Source: Candidimonas humi
GTDB taxonomy: Bacteria > Pseudomonadota > Gammaproteobacteria > Burkholderiales > Burkholderiaceae_B
Assembly: GCF_019166065.1 (NCBI RefSeq)
Contig: NZ_JAHTBN010000002.1
Span: 714,639 to 778,638 of the forward strand
Length of the DNA: 64,000 nt
Reading direction: 5' to 3'
Every line of letters begins with the position of its first letter. The first letter of the stretch is position 1. The position numbers and the translations under genes are program-made. Under the pieces are notes generated by a model. The model saw nothing but the letters and a program-made list of their open reading frames with translations, did no database searches and was not told the DNA's origin. Of this stretch, positions 44,789-56,683 are shown in pieces.

Positions 44789-45434
44789 ACATCGCCCCGC
44801 TTGGCACCTGTCGCGCCGTTTGCTGTGCAGCCTGGCGGGGGCGCTGCCGGCCACCGCCGCACTGGCGGCCGGCCCCGTGCATCCCCACCGCTACGGCTTG
44901 GGCCAGGCCGCCACGCCGCAACAGGTGGCCGGCTGGTACATCGACATCGCGCCCGATGGCAAGAATCTGCCGGCGGGCAGCGGCACCGTGCTGGAAGGCA
45001 AGAAGATATTCGACAGCAGTTGCGCGGCCTGTCATGGCGCCAAGGGAGAGGGCGGCATGGGCGACCGCCTGCAGGGCGGCCAGGGCACGCTGGCCAATGC
45101 CAAGCCGATCAAGACGGTGGGAAGCTACTGGCCGTACGCGACGACGCTGTACGACTACATACGCCGCGCGATGCCGATGACCGCCCCGGAATCGCTTAGC
45201 GACAGCCAGGTCTATGCCGTGGCGGGGTATGTGCTGTACCTGAACGGGCTGGTCAAGGAAGACAGCACGCTCGATGCCAAGTCGCTGATGGCGGTCAAGA
45301 TGCCGAATCGCGACGGGTTCATTTCCGATCCACGTCCCGACGTGAAAGACAAGGCATGCATGAAGGGCTGCCCGCCCTTGCATGTCAAATCCGCGCAAGC
45401 GCAAAAAGCGCAAGCCGCGGCGCATCCGTCGTAG
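44775..45434 (+). CDS. soxD: SoxD-like cytochrome c subunit
   Basis: A 219-residue secreted cytochrome c. A signal peptide (LSRRLLCSLAGALPATAALA) is followed by one haem motif CAACH (83-87) and a likely axial Met in RRAMPMTAPE. Classical Paracoccus SoxD is nearly twice as long with two haems, so this is the short, single-haem form. A C-terminal Cys pair (ACMKGC) could form a disulfide. Receives electrons from SoxC in the periplasm. Confidence 0.85.
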   Translation: MRTPEHRPAWHLSRRLLCSLAGALPATAALAAGPVHPHRYGLGQAATPQQVAGWYIDIAPDGKNLPAGSGTVLEGKKIFDSSCAACHGAKGEGGMGDRLQGGQGTLANAKPIKTVGSYWPYATTLYDYIRRAMPMTAPESLSDSQVYAVAGYVLYLNGLVKEDSTLDAKSLMAVKMPNRDGFISDPRPDVKDKACMKGCPPLHVKSAQAQKAQAAAHPS

Positions 45435-45450
45435 CGGGCCAGCCTCGGGG

Positions 45451-45468
45451 GCGGCGCTTCAGCGCCGC
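45451..45468. terminator. hairpin between soxD and the CLC gene
   Basis: GCGGCGC-TTCA-GCGCCGC is a perfect 7-bp stem in the convergent gap, and its loop contains the stop codon of the CLC gene. On the plus strand only TT follows, so it is a probable but weak terminator for soxCD. Confidence 0.45.
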
Positions 45469-46793
45469 TTCCACCATCTGAGCAACCCGTACGACAGGTG
45501 CGCTTTTTCCTGGCCGACCGGCATGTCGGGCACCACTTTCAGCCACGACGATTTCGAGTATGCCAGGCGCTGGTCAGGGTAGACGCTGCGGTGGCCGATG
45601 ATGAGATAGGCGGCGATGGCGGCGCCGGCCACGTAGATGGCGCCCACCAGTCCGCCGAACAGTTCGACACCCATCAGGATGGCGGCCAGCGGCGTGTTGG
45701 ATGACGCCGCCACTACCGCAACCAGGCCGACGGCTGCGCCGAGCGCCGGGCTGATGCCCAGCAGGTGCGCGCAGGCGCTGCCGGTGATGGCGCCGATCAC
45801 GAACTGCGGGGTGACTATCCCGCCATAGAAGCCCGAGCCCAGCGTAATGGCCACCAGCAGGCTCTTCCACAGGAAGCCCAGGTACGGCATGGGCTCGCCC
45901 GAGAGGGCGCGGTCCATGAGCGGCAGGCTCAGGCCCAGGTAGTCGGTGGGAATGGCCAGGATCAATAGTGCCAGCAAGATGCCTCCGGCCAGCGGCATGA
46001 GCGGCGGCCAGATGCCGAAGCGCAGCCGCAGTTGCTGGAACAGATTGCGGCTGAAATGGATCAAGTCGACGAAGAGCCACGCGACCAGGCCGCAGATCAT
46101 GCCTATGGCGATGGTTTCGATGAACAGCAGTTCCGAGAAGGTCGGCAGCGAAGGGATGTGATAGTACTGGTAGGGTATGCCCAGCCACTTGCTGACCTGG
46201 AACGAAGTGATGCCGGCGATGATGGCGGGAAACAGGAAATCGTGGCGGATGCGGCCTATGGCCAGGACTTCCACGCCGTAGATGGCCCCCGCGATGGGGG
46301 TGCCGAACACGCTGGCGAAACCCGCGCTGACGCCGCAGGCGACGATGCGGCGTTGCAGTTCGGGGTTCAGCTTCAGCACATGGCCGATGCCTGCCGCGAG
46401 CGAGGCGCCGATGTGCGAGCAGGGCCCTTCCTTGCCCGCCGAGCCCCCGCAGGACAGGGTGATAAGGGCAGCCAGCGGCTTGATGATGCAGGTCTTGAAC
46501 GGCATCTTGCCGCCCTGGTCGTGCACGGCGGCGAACACGGAATCCTTCAGCCTCGTCGTGTTGGCGCGGTATCCGTAGAACAGCAGCAGGCCATTGGCCA
46601 GGCCGCCCGCCGGCAGCAGGATCATCTGCGCCCACAGCGGCACGGCGGCCGATTTGCCGGTCAGGTAGAACAAGGGCAGCAGGAACAGGCTGGTCCCCAC
46701 GCCGATCACCACGCCGGCGAGCGTCGCCAGCACCAGCCACTGCACCACGGTGGCGAGCATGAGCAGGGGTTCGACGACGTCAAATCGCCGCAT
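45459..46793 (-). CDS. CLC-family chloride channel/antiporter
   Basis: A 444-residue integral membrane protein with 10 or more helices. The selectivity motif GSAGKEGP (117-124) matches the CLC GxGxEGP signature with Glu122 as gating residue. Such proteins exchange Cl- for H+ or conduct chloride. The start MRRFDVVEPLLML at 46793 is chosen by the family fold; a longer frame to 46955 is not supported. Convergent with soxD. Role unknown, perhaps pH or fluoride/chloride handling. Confidence 0.88.
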   Translation of the reverse strand: MRRFDVVEPLLMLATVVQWLVLATLAGVVIGVGTSLFLLPLFYLTGKSAAVPLWAQMILLPAGGLANGLLLFYGYRANTTRLKDSVFAAVHDQGGKMPFKTCIIKPLAALITLSCGGSAGKEGPCSHIGASLAAGIGHVLKLNPELQRRIVACGVSAGFASVFGTPIAGAIYGVEVLAIGRIRHDFLFPAIIAGITSFQVSKWLGIPYQYYHIPSLPTFSELLFIETIAIGMICGLVAWLFVDLIHFSRNLFQQLRLRFGIWPPLMPLAGGILLALLILAIPTDYLGLSLPLMDRALSGEPMPYLGFLWKSLLVAITLGSGFYGGIVTPQFVIGAITGSACAHLLGISPALGAAVGLVAVVAASSNTPLAAILMGVELFGGLVGAIYVAGAAIAAYLIIGHRSVYPDQRLAYSKSSWLKVVPDMPVGQEKAHLSYGLLRWWKRR

Positions 46794-47178
46794 GGGAGTG
46801 TGCTGTCTGAAAATGGGCTGGCATGGCGCGAACTGCCGGAGGGATTGCGAGGAAGGGGGCTGCAGGCCGTGATTATAAGTCCGCGTGCGGCGCCGCCACA
46901 GCGCCGCGCGGCCTGTGCATGTGCGGCGGATGCCCGTGGCGCGTGGCCGCGGCATAGGCCATGATGCGGCGCCTGTGCGTTTCGGGCGGCTGGCATCCGG
47001 TTAAGAAATTATTGACAAAAGATGGAAAAAAACTCGATAGCCCTATTATTTTCCTTACCTTATCCTTCTTGAGTCCGACTTCATCGCGCCGGCGGCGGCT
47101 GGCGGAAGACCGGTGGGCGGCTCATCCAGAGGCCCGTGTTCCAGGGCCCATTCAAATTGACGAGGCAAGGGTATCAGC
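46794..47178. promoter_or_regulatory. 385-bp divergent gap upstream of the hydantoinase gene
   Basis: No gene is supported. A perfect TTGACA at 47012-47017 lies in an A/T-rich stretch; a weak GATAGC -10 candidate (47036-47041) is 18 bp downstream. These could drive the forward hydantoinase gene at 47179, but the -10 match is poor. Confidence 0.35.
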
Positions 47179-50802
<3,624 letters not shown>

Positions 50803-50918
50803 TGGGGATTAAATGAGGCTGCTTTGAGTTCTCCTGTGAGTCTCTCTTCCCTGCGTGTGACTCGGTTGGGCTGCTTTCGACCCGAAGTGGAAGTTCACTA
50901 TAGAAGAGCTAAACGTTC

Positions 50919-51335
50919 TTAACTCGCGGAAATCTCCGCAGCGACATCCGAAAGCAATCGGGTGCCAAGGTGCTGCAGCAGCGCCTTTTCACCCTCGCGC
51001 ATGGCATCGATGACCCATTGATTGACAGCGCGTTCGACTGGGCAAGCCGGATTGTCGTTGGTCGGCCCGATGGTAAAGACAGCCCCGTGGGAAATTGCTT
51101 CATAAACATCCCGCGCTGTGATGGTGTTCAACGCTTTAACCAGCGTCCACCCTCCATTGCGCCCGCCTGTGGAGGTGACCATGCCGGCCGTGCGCAGTGC
51201 CGCCATGGTCCGCCGCACCACGACCTCATTGGTGTGCAGCATTTGGGCAAGGGTTCCCGATGTGGTCGTGCCGCCACGCAAGTCCATGTGAACCAGCACG
51301 TGCAACAAGCGGGCAAGGCGAGTGTCGCAGCTCAT
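50919..51335 (-). CDS. Rrf2-family transcriptional regulator
   Basis: A 138-residue Rrf2 regulator. Residues 1-80 form the winged helix (SGTLAQMLHTNEVVVRRTMA, then GRNGGWTLVKAL). Only one Cys is visible in the usual cluster region (NPACPVE), so an iron-sulfur cluster of the IscR kind is unlikely; this fits the YwnA-like branch. Divergent from the epoxide-hydrolase-like gene, which it probably controls. Base composition looks less GC-rich than the neighbours. Confidence 0.9.
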   Translation of the reverse strand: MSCDTRLARLLHVLVHMDLRGGTTTSGTLAQMLHTNEVVVRRTMAALRTAGMVTSTGGRNGGWTLVKALNTITARDVYEAISHGAVFTIGPTNDNPACPVERAVNQWVIDAMREGEKALLQHLGTRLLSDVAAEISAS

Positions 51336-51351
51336 GAAAATCCGATTCCAT

Positions 51352-51381
51352 AACAGTATAAGTTACGATATTATAGTTGTT
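51352..51381. promoter_or_regulatory. candidate Rrf2 operator in the divergent gap
   Basis: AACAGTATAA...TTATAGTTGTT forms an imperfect dyad with perfect core TATAA-N9-TTATA (51357-51375), in an AT-rich 70-bp gap between the Rrf2 start at 51335 and the hydrolase start. Rrf2 proteins typically bind such dyads. Inference only. Confidence 0.45.
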
Positions 51382-51407
51382 CCGTATCTTTGCTAGAAAC
51401 AGTCGCC

Positions 51408-52394
51408 ATGATTGAACTTGAAACGCGCGATGTGAACGTCAACGGCATCCGATTGCATGTGACTGCTCTGGGTAAAGGCCCTCTGGTTTTGCTGTGCCAC
51501 GGTTTCCCCGAAACCTCCCATGTATGGCGTCGTCAGCTCCCGGCACTCGCTCAGGCGGGGTTTCGTGCGGTGGCCCCAGACCTACGAGGTTATGGCGGCA
51601 GCGAATGTCCGTCGGACGTTGCGGCCTTCACGACGATGGATGTGATTGGCGATCTGGTGGCGTTGGTCGAAAGCGAGCACGCCAAAGATGCGGTGATCGT
51701 AGGCGGGGACTGGGGGGCCAGCATCGCTTGGCTGGCCGCGCAGTTGCGGCCCGACGTCTTTCGAGCGGTTGCCGCGCTGGGCGTTCCCATGATGCGCAGA
51801 GCCCCGGTCATGCCGAGCCGCTTGTTTCCGAGAACGGAGTCTGCGGTCTTTTACACGCATTACTTTAATGAGCCGGGCCTTGCCGAACAAGAATTCGAGC
51901 AAGACGTCAGCGCAACACTACGCGCGATCTATTTCGCGGCATCTGGACAGGCTGGACCGCGTGATGACCCAAGGACGCCGAATCCCTTTGGTATGGTGAC
52001 CAACGGACAGGGTCTACTCGACTCGCTTCCCATTCCTGCCGAACTGCCGCCATGGCTTACTCAGTCGGACCTGGATGTCTTTGTCCAGAGTTTCAAGACC
52101 AGTGGATTTCGCGGCGGGCTTAACTACTACCGGAACCTGGACCGAAATTGGGCGCTACAGGCAGCCTTGGATGGAAAAAATGTGGACGTCCCGGCTCTGT
52201 TTCTCGTGGGGGAACGGGACACTGGCCTGGCGATCCCTGGCATGGGCCGAATCATCGAGGCTATGCCAGACATCGTGCCGCAATTGCGCGCCACCAAAAT
52301 GATTCCCGGCGCGGGACACTGGCTGCAGCAGGAGGCCCCCCAGGAAGTCAACAAGGCGCTTGTCGATTTTCTGCAAGGCAACCTGGGGAGTTAG
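51408..52394 (+). CDS. epoxide hydrolase-like alpha/beta hydrolase
   Basis: A 328-residue hydrolase. The oxyanion segment HGFPETSHVW, the nucleophile Asp101 in GGDWGAS and the catalytic His in GAGHWLQQEAP are the epoxide hydrolase/haloalkane dehalogenase set. It would open epoxides or related electrophiles. The start at 51408 is the domain start; ATG at 51390 is possible. Divergent from an Rrf2 regulator, a common pairing for detoxification. Slightly less GC-rich than the flanks. Confidence 0.88.
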   Translation: MIELETRDVNVNGIRLHVTALGKGPLVLLCHGFPETSHVWRRQLPALAQAGFRAVAPDLRGYGGSECPSDVAAFTTMDVIGDLVALVESEHAKDAVIVGGDWGASIAWLAAQLRPDVFRAVAALGVPMMRRAPVMPSRLFPRTESAVFYTHYFNEPGLAEQEFEQDVSATLRAIYFAASGQAGPRDDPRTPNPFGMVTNGQGLLDSLPIPAELPPWLTQSDLDVFVQSFKTSGFRGGLNYYRNLDRNWALQAALDGKNVDVPALFLVGERDTGLAIPGMGRIIEAMPDIVPQLRATKMIPGAGHWLQQEAPQEVNKALVDFLQGNLGS

Positions 52395-52526
52395 CTTCTT
52401 TCTAATGGATGAACGCGTTTGGCCCGAACGTCAGCTCATGGCTGCGGCCTTATAGTGTGTCCTTGGTTCGCGATGCGAAGCTAACGGTTAACACGTACCC
52501 TTCCCGTGTCCCGCTAGGTCCTCAAC

Positions 52527-53051
52527 TCACCGCCGCGGCCAAAGCCGGCAGTATGTCTGGCTGCTTTCCAGATTCGGCCCCGTGCTTCCGTCGGCCCGCA
52601 CTACTTTGAGCCAGCCGTTGGGGTCCGACCGCGTCGGCCTGTCTCCGCAATTGTTGTGGACCCAATGGATTCCGCCCTTGAATGGAATGCCGCAAGCTTC
52701 CAACTGGTCTCCTACCTGGATGGTATCCAAGGGTTCGGGCACTTTTTTCGAGTGCGGCTTGTAGCCCGTGGCGAAGACGTTGTCTATGGCGACATCGTAG
52801 GTGTTCCCGTCGCGGCCTTGCAGTTTCAGATGCGTATGCGACAGTTCTACGCCCTTTTTGTACATGCCGTGCCGGAATTTCGGCGGGGATACTACCTGGC
52901 CGACGAGCAAGGCGCCGCCGGACGCCCTGCATTCGCGCGCATCGTTGGAAGCTGCGCTTACGGTCTGGGACGCCAGGGCCAGCATAGCGCCGATGAAGGC
53001 ATGGGTTGATATCCAGACGTGGCGGTTTGCGCGTATGCTTACGGGCGACAT
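52527..53051 (-). CDS. secreted hypothetical protein with four cysteines
   Basis: A 174-residue protein not recognised as any family. An N-terminal signal peptide (WISTHAFIGAMLALASQTVS, cut near AAS) indicates export. The mature part has four Cys (REC, LEAC, NNC, TYC), which could form two disulfides, and repeated polar/aromatic residues. It has no visible catalytic motif. It lies between the epoxide-hydrolase-like gene and the Liv operon and is probably monocistronic. Confidence 0.6.
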   Translation of the reverse strand: MSPVSIRANRHVWISTHAFIGAMLALASQTVSAASNDARECRASGGALLVGQVVSPPKFRHGMYKKGVELSHTHLKLQGRDGNTYDVAIDNVFATGYKPHSKKVPEPLDTIQVGDQLEACGIPFKGGIHWVHNNCGDRPTRSDPNGWLKVVRADGSTGPNLESSQTYCRLWPRR

Positions 53052-53261
53052 TGGGTTTTCTCCGTGGGAGACTTCAGATCATGGCTGGAAGTTACCATAA
53101 GCATGCTCATCGGGTGGCCGATCTTGGCCGCAAGGATGCAGGAGAGGCGTGGCCGCAGGGTTTCTTTGCTCTGGCAGGCCTTTTTCCGGATTTCCCGCTG
53201 CGGGCGGAGATCGACGCCGGCCGCGATATTGACGCGCCCAGGTTGGTTGATCTCCCCGCCC

Positions 53262-53981
53262 CTACAGCCCCAAATAAGCCTTCCGCACCTGGTCCGAGGC
53301 GCTGATTTCCTTGGCGCTGCCTTGCAGCGCGATCTTGCCGCTTTGCATCACGTAGGCCTGCTCGGCCAGTTCCAGCGCTTCGGCCATGTTCTGTTCGACC
53401 AGCAATATGGACGTGCCGCTCTTGTTGAGGCTGGCCAGGGTGTCGAAGACGGTTTCCACCAGCAGGGGCGAAAGGCCCAGGCTGGGTTCGTCGACCAGCA
53501 ATAGCCGTGGGCCGCTCATCATGGCGCGGCCTATGGCAAGCATCTGGCGTTCGCCACCGGACAGGGTGCCGGCGATTTGTGCGCGGCGCTCGGCCAGGCG
53601 GGGGAAGAGCTGGTACACCTGTTCCAGGCGCTGGCGGTACTGGGCTTCGTCGGTGACGGTGTAGCCGCCCAGGTGCAGGTTCTGTTCCACGGATTGGCGC
53701 GCGAAGACGCGGCCGCCTTCGGGGATCAGGGCGATGCCTTTGCGCACCAGGACGTCTGGAGTCTGGCCGGTGATGTCCCGGCCTTCGAAGAGGATGCGGC
53801 CGGAGCGGGGCTTGACCGAGCCGACGATGGACAGCAGCGTGCTGGACTTGCCGGCGCCGTTGGCGCCGAGCAGGGCGGTGATGCCGCCGGGCTGCACTTC
53901 CAGGGAAATGCCCTGCACCGCCTGCACGCCGCCGTAGGCGACCTGCAGATCCTCGATTTTCAACAAGGCCTCATGCGGCAC
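53262..53981 (-). CDS. livF: LivF-type branched-chain amino acid ABC ATPase
   Basis: A 239-residue ATPase with Walker A GANGAGKS, signature LSGGERQML and Walker B LLLVDEPS. Last gene of the reverse Liv operon; it starts within the end of livG (11-bp overlap). Together with LivG it powers the importer. Symbol by family resemblance; other amide or urea importers look alike. Confidence 0.92.
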   Translation of the reverse strand: MPHEALLKIEDLQVAYGGVQAVQGISLEVQPGGITALLGANGAGKSSTLLSIVGSVKPRSGRILFEGRDITGQTPDVLVRKGIALIPEGGRVFARQSVEQNLHLGGYTVTDEAQYRQRLEQVYQLFPRLAERRAQIAGTLSGGERQMLAIGRAMMSGPRLLLVDEPSLGLSPLLVETVFDTLASLNKSGTSILLVEQNMAEALELAEQAYVMQSGKIALQGSAKEISASDQVRKAYLGL

Positions 53982-54696
53982 GGTATTTTCTCCCCAGGTA
54001 GGCGCCTATGACTTCGGGATTGCGCACGACTTCTTCGGGCTTGCCCTGTGCGATGAGCTGGCCGAAATCCAGCACCAGCACCCGGTGCGCCAGCCGCATC
54101 ACGACTTCGAGCACATGTTCGACGATGACCAATGTCACTCCCGTGGCGTGGATGCTGCGCAGGATTTCGGCCAGCGCCACGGCTTCGCTGGGATTCAGGC
54201 CGCCGGCGACTTCGTCCAGCAGCAGCAGGCGCGGCGAGGTGGCCAGGGCACGGGCCAGTTCGACGCGCTTCTGGCCGGCGACGTTGAGTTCGCCGGCGGG
54301 TGTGTCACCGCGGCCGGACAGGCCTACGGTGTCCAGCACCTGCCGGGCGGCGGCGTGCGCGTCGGCCAGCGCGTGGTGGCGCAGCAGTGCGCCGACCGTG
54401 ACGTTTTCCAGCACGGTCATGGACGCGAAGCTGCGCGGGATCTGGTAGGTGCGCATCAGGCCCAGGGCGGCGATGGCTTCGGGCGTCTGGCCCACGAGCT
54501 GGGTGCCGTCGAAGGTGACGCTGCCGGAGGTGGGCGCGTGGTGGCCCGCCAGGCCGTTGAACAGCGTGCTCTTGCCGGCGCCGTTCGGGCCTATGATGGC
54601 GACGATTTCGCCGGCCTCGACGTTGAAGCTGATGTCGCGGTTGGCGACCAGCCCGCCGAAACGCTTGGTGAGTTTATCGACTTCCAGCAGAGCCAC
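53971..54696 (-). CDS. livG: LivG-type branched-chain amino acid ABC ATPase
   Basis: A 241-residue ATPase with Walker A GPNGAGKS and GELNVAGQKRVELARAL as signature region (here lacking the exact LSGGQ), plus LLLLDEVAGGLNPSE. Overlaps livF by 11 bp and livM by 23 bp. The GLNP segment is typical of LivG. Forms the heterodimeric motor with LivF. Confidence 0.92.
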   Translation of the reverse strand: MALLEVDKLTKRFGGLVANRDISFNVEAGEIVAIIGPNGAGKSTLFNGLAGHHAPTSGSVTFDGTQLVGQTPEAIAALGLMRTYQIPRSFASMTVLENVTVGALLRHHALADAHAAARQVLDTVGLSGRGDTPAGELNVAGQKRVELARALATSPRLLLLDEVAGGLNPSEAVALAEILRSIHATGVTLVIVEHVLEVVMRLAHRVLVLDFGQLIAQGKPEEVVRNPEVIGAYLGRKYRAA

Positions 54697-55747
54697 GGCG
54701 CACCCTCAGTGTGATGAGGCCTTTCGGCAGGAACAGGCTGACGAGCACGATCGCCAGGCCATAGAGCAGCAGGTCGAAGCCATGGCCCGAACTGCCCATC
54801 GCGACGCGCATGCCTTCGGCCAGGGGGATGAGCAGCGCCGCGCCCAGCCAGGGGCCGACCAGCGTGCCGACGCCGCCGAGTATGGCCACCAGCACGATCT
54901 GTATGGACAGGGTCAGGCTGAAGGCGGAATCGGGATCGATGAAGCCGATGTAGATGGCGTAGAAGCCGCCCCACACGCCGGTGAGCGCGGCCGACAGGAC
55001 GAAGGCCAGCATCTTGTAGCGTTCGGCCGGCACGCCGAGGCTGCGCGCGGCGGCTTCGTCACCGTTGATGGCGCGCCAGTAATAGCCGGTGCGCGAGCGC
55101 GCCAGCGCGACGGTGGCCCAGAAGGTAAGTATCGCCAGGCCGAAGGCGATCCAGTAGTAGGGCGCCTTGGAGCGGAACAGCAGCAGCCACGCGCTGTCGG
55201 CGATGGGGGCTTCGATACCGGTGGCCCCGCCGGCCCAGCTCCAGTTGGTCATCAGCAACTGCGCCACCGACAGCAGGGCGATGGTGGCCATGGCGAAGTA
55301 GTGGCCCGTCAGGCGCAGGGTGGGCCGGCCGACGATGAAGGCCACGGCCGCGGCGACCAGGCCGCCCAGGGGGATGCCGAGCCAGGGGCTGAGCTTGAGC
55401 ATCTGCAACAGAAGCAGGGTGGTGTAGGCGCCCGCGCCCAGGAAGACCGCGTGCCCGAACGAGACCCGCCCGAGAAAGCCGCCGACCAGGTTCCATGATG
55501 CGCCCAGCGCGCCGTACATCAGCGCCATGACCACGATCTGCTGGGTGTAGGGGTCGCGCACGGCGAAGGGGAATGCCGCCAGCGCTACCAGCACGACGAT
55601 CAGGGGCCGCATGCCCGGGCGCCGCAGGAAGGAGGCATTGCTTGCGTTGTCGATTGCCATGTCGTGTGTCGCGTCGTGTGTCGGGGTGCCTGCCGCGCCG
55701 CGGGCTGCGTCGGGGGAAGTGCGGGGTGCCGTATCGTGCGCCATCAT
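54674..55747 (-). CDS. livM: LivM-type branched-chain amino acid ABC permease
   Basis: A 357-residue permease with about ten membrane helices. Hallmarks are GRVSFGHAVFLGAGAY and the late AILGGVGTLVGPWLGA. The annotated start at 55747 follows GGTGA right after livH; an internal Met at 55660 is possible as the first 30 residues look non-homologous. It forms the channel with LivH. Confidence 0.9.
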   Translation of the reverse strand: MMAHDTAPRTSPDAARGAAGTPTHDATHDMAIDNASNASFLRRPGMRPLIVVLVALAAFPFAVRDPYTQQIVVMALMYGALGASWNLVGGFLGRVSFGHAVFLGAGAYTTLLLLQMLKLSPWLGIPLGGLVAAAVAFIVGRPTLRLTGHYFAMATIALLSVAQLLMTNWSWAGGATGIEAPIADSAWLLLFRSKAPYYWIAFGLAILTFWATVALARSRTGYYWRAINGDEAAARSLGVPAERYKMLAFVLSAALTGVWGGFYAIYIGFIDPDSAFSLTLSIQIVLVAILGGVGTLVGPWLGAALLIPLAEGMRVAMGSSGHGFDLLLYGLAIVLVSLFLPKGLITLRVRRGSAGSR

Positions 55748-55748
55748 G

Positions 55749-56600
55749 TCACCAGCGCCCGAAGAGGCCGCGCGGCCGGTACCACAGCACCAGCAGGAAG
55801 ATCAGGAATATGCTGACCGTCTTGTAGGCGGGTTCGACCAGGTAGCCCGTCATCGATTCGATGATGCCGATGAGCACGCCCGAAATGAAGGCCCCGGGCA
55901 GCGAACCGAAGCCGCCCATAGCCACGGCCACGAAGGCCAGTAGGCCGAACACCCCGCCCACCGACGGGAATACATAGAAGAAGGTGGTCAGCAGGGCACC
56001 GGCCAGGCCCACTACTGCGCTGCCCAGTATCCATACCTGGGCGTTGACGCGGTCCGACGCGATGCCGACGAGCGAGGCTGCCTGCCGGTCTTCGGCCACT
56101 GCCTGCAGGGCATGGCCCCAGCGGCTGCGGTACACCAGGAAGAACAGGACGACGATGACCGCCAGCGCCACCAGGCCGGTGACGACCTGCGGCCGCCCCA
56201 GCGAGAAGCCGGCCATGCGCACGCTGCCGGACAGCCAGGTGTCGGGCAGGTTGCGGTAGTCGGGCGAGAAGGCCAGGAAGGCGAGCTGGCGCAGCACCAG
56301 CCCCAGGCCGAAGGTGGCCAGGATGACGATCATGGGCGGGGCTTTCTGCAGCGGCCGGATGATCAGGCCGTAGGACAGGAAGCCCACGAAACCCAGCAGG
56401 CAGGCCACGAGCGGCGCCGACAGCGTGGGGTCTATATGCCCCAGCGTGAACAGCCAGTAGGCGGCGTACATGCCTATCATCAGGAATTCGCCGTGGGCGA
56501 AGTTGATGACGTCGGTGATGCCCCAGATCAAGGCCAGGCCGACAGCGACCAGGGCATAGATCAGGCCATTGAACAGGCCCGTGGCCAGCGCTTCGAGCAC
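55749..56600 (-). CDS. livH: LivH-type branched-chain amino acid ABC permease
   Basis: A 283-residue permease with about eight helices. The start MLEALATGLFNGLIYALVAVG (shortened: GLFNGLIYALVAVG) and FAHGEFLMIGMYAAY are family hallmarks, with GGFGSLPGAFISG near the end. Second gene of the operon, directly before livM. Pore partner of LivM in the inner membrane. Confidence 0.93.
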   Translation of the reverse strand: MLEALATGLFNGLIYALVAVGLALIWGITDVINFAHGEFLMIGMYAAYWLFTLGHIDPTLSAPLVACLLGFVGFLSYGLIIRPLQKAPPMIVILATFGLGLVLRQLAFLAFSPDYRNLPDTWLSGSVRMAGFSLGRPQVVTGLVALAVIVVLFFLVYRSRWGHALQAVAEDRQAASLVGIASDRVNAQVWILGSAVVGLAGALLTTFFYVFPSVGGVFGLLAFVAVAMGGFGSLPGAFISGVLIGIIESMTGYLVEPAYKTVSIFLIFLLVLWYRPRGLFGRW

Positions 56601-56683
56601 AGGTGTCTCCTATGTGCAGGAATCGGGCAGGGCCGGCGGCGTGCCGCCGGCGCCTGCGTGCAGGTGCAGGTTTTGCCTTGCGT

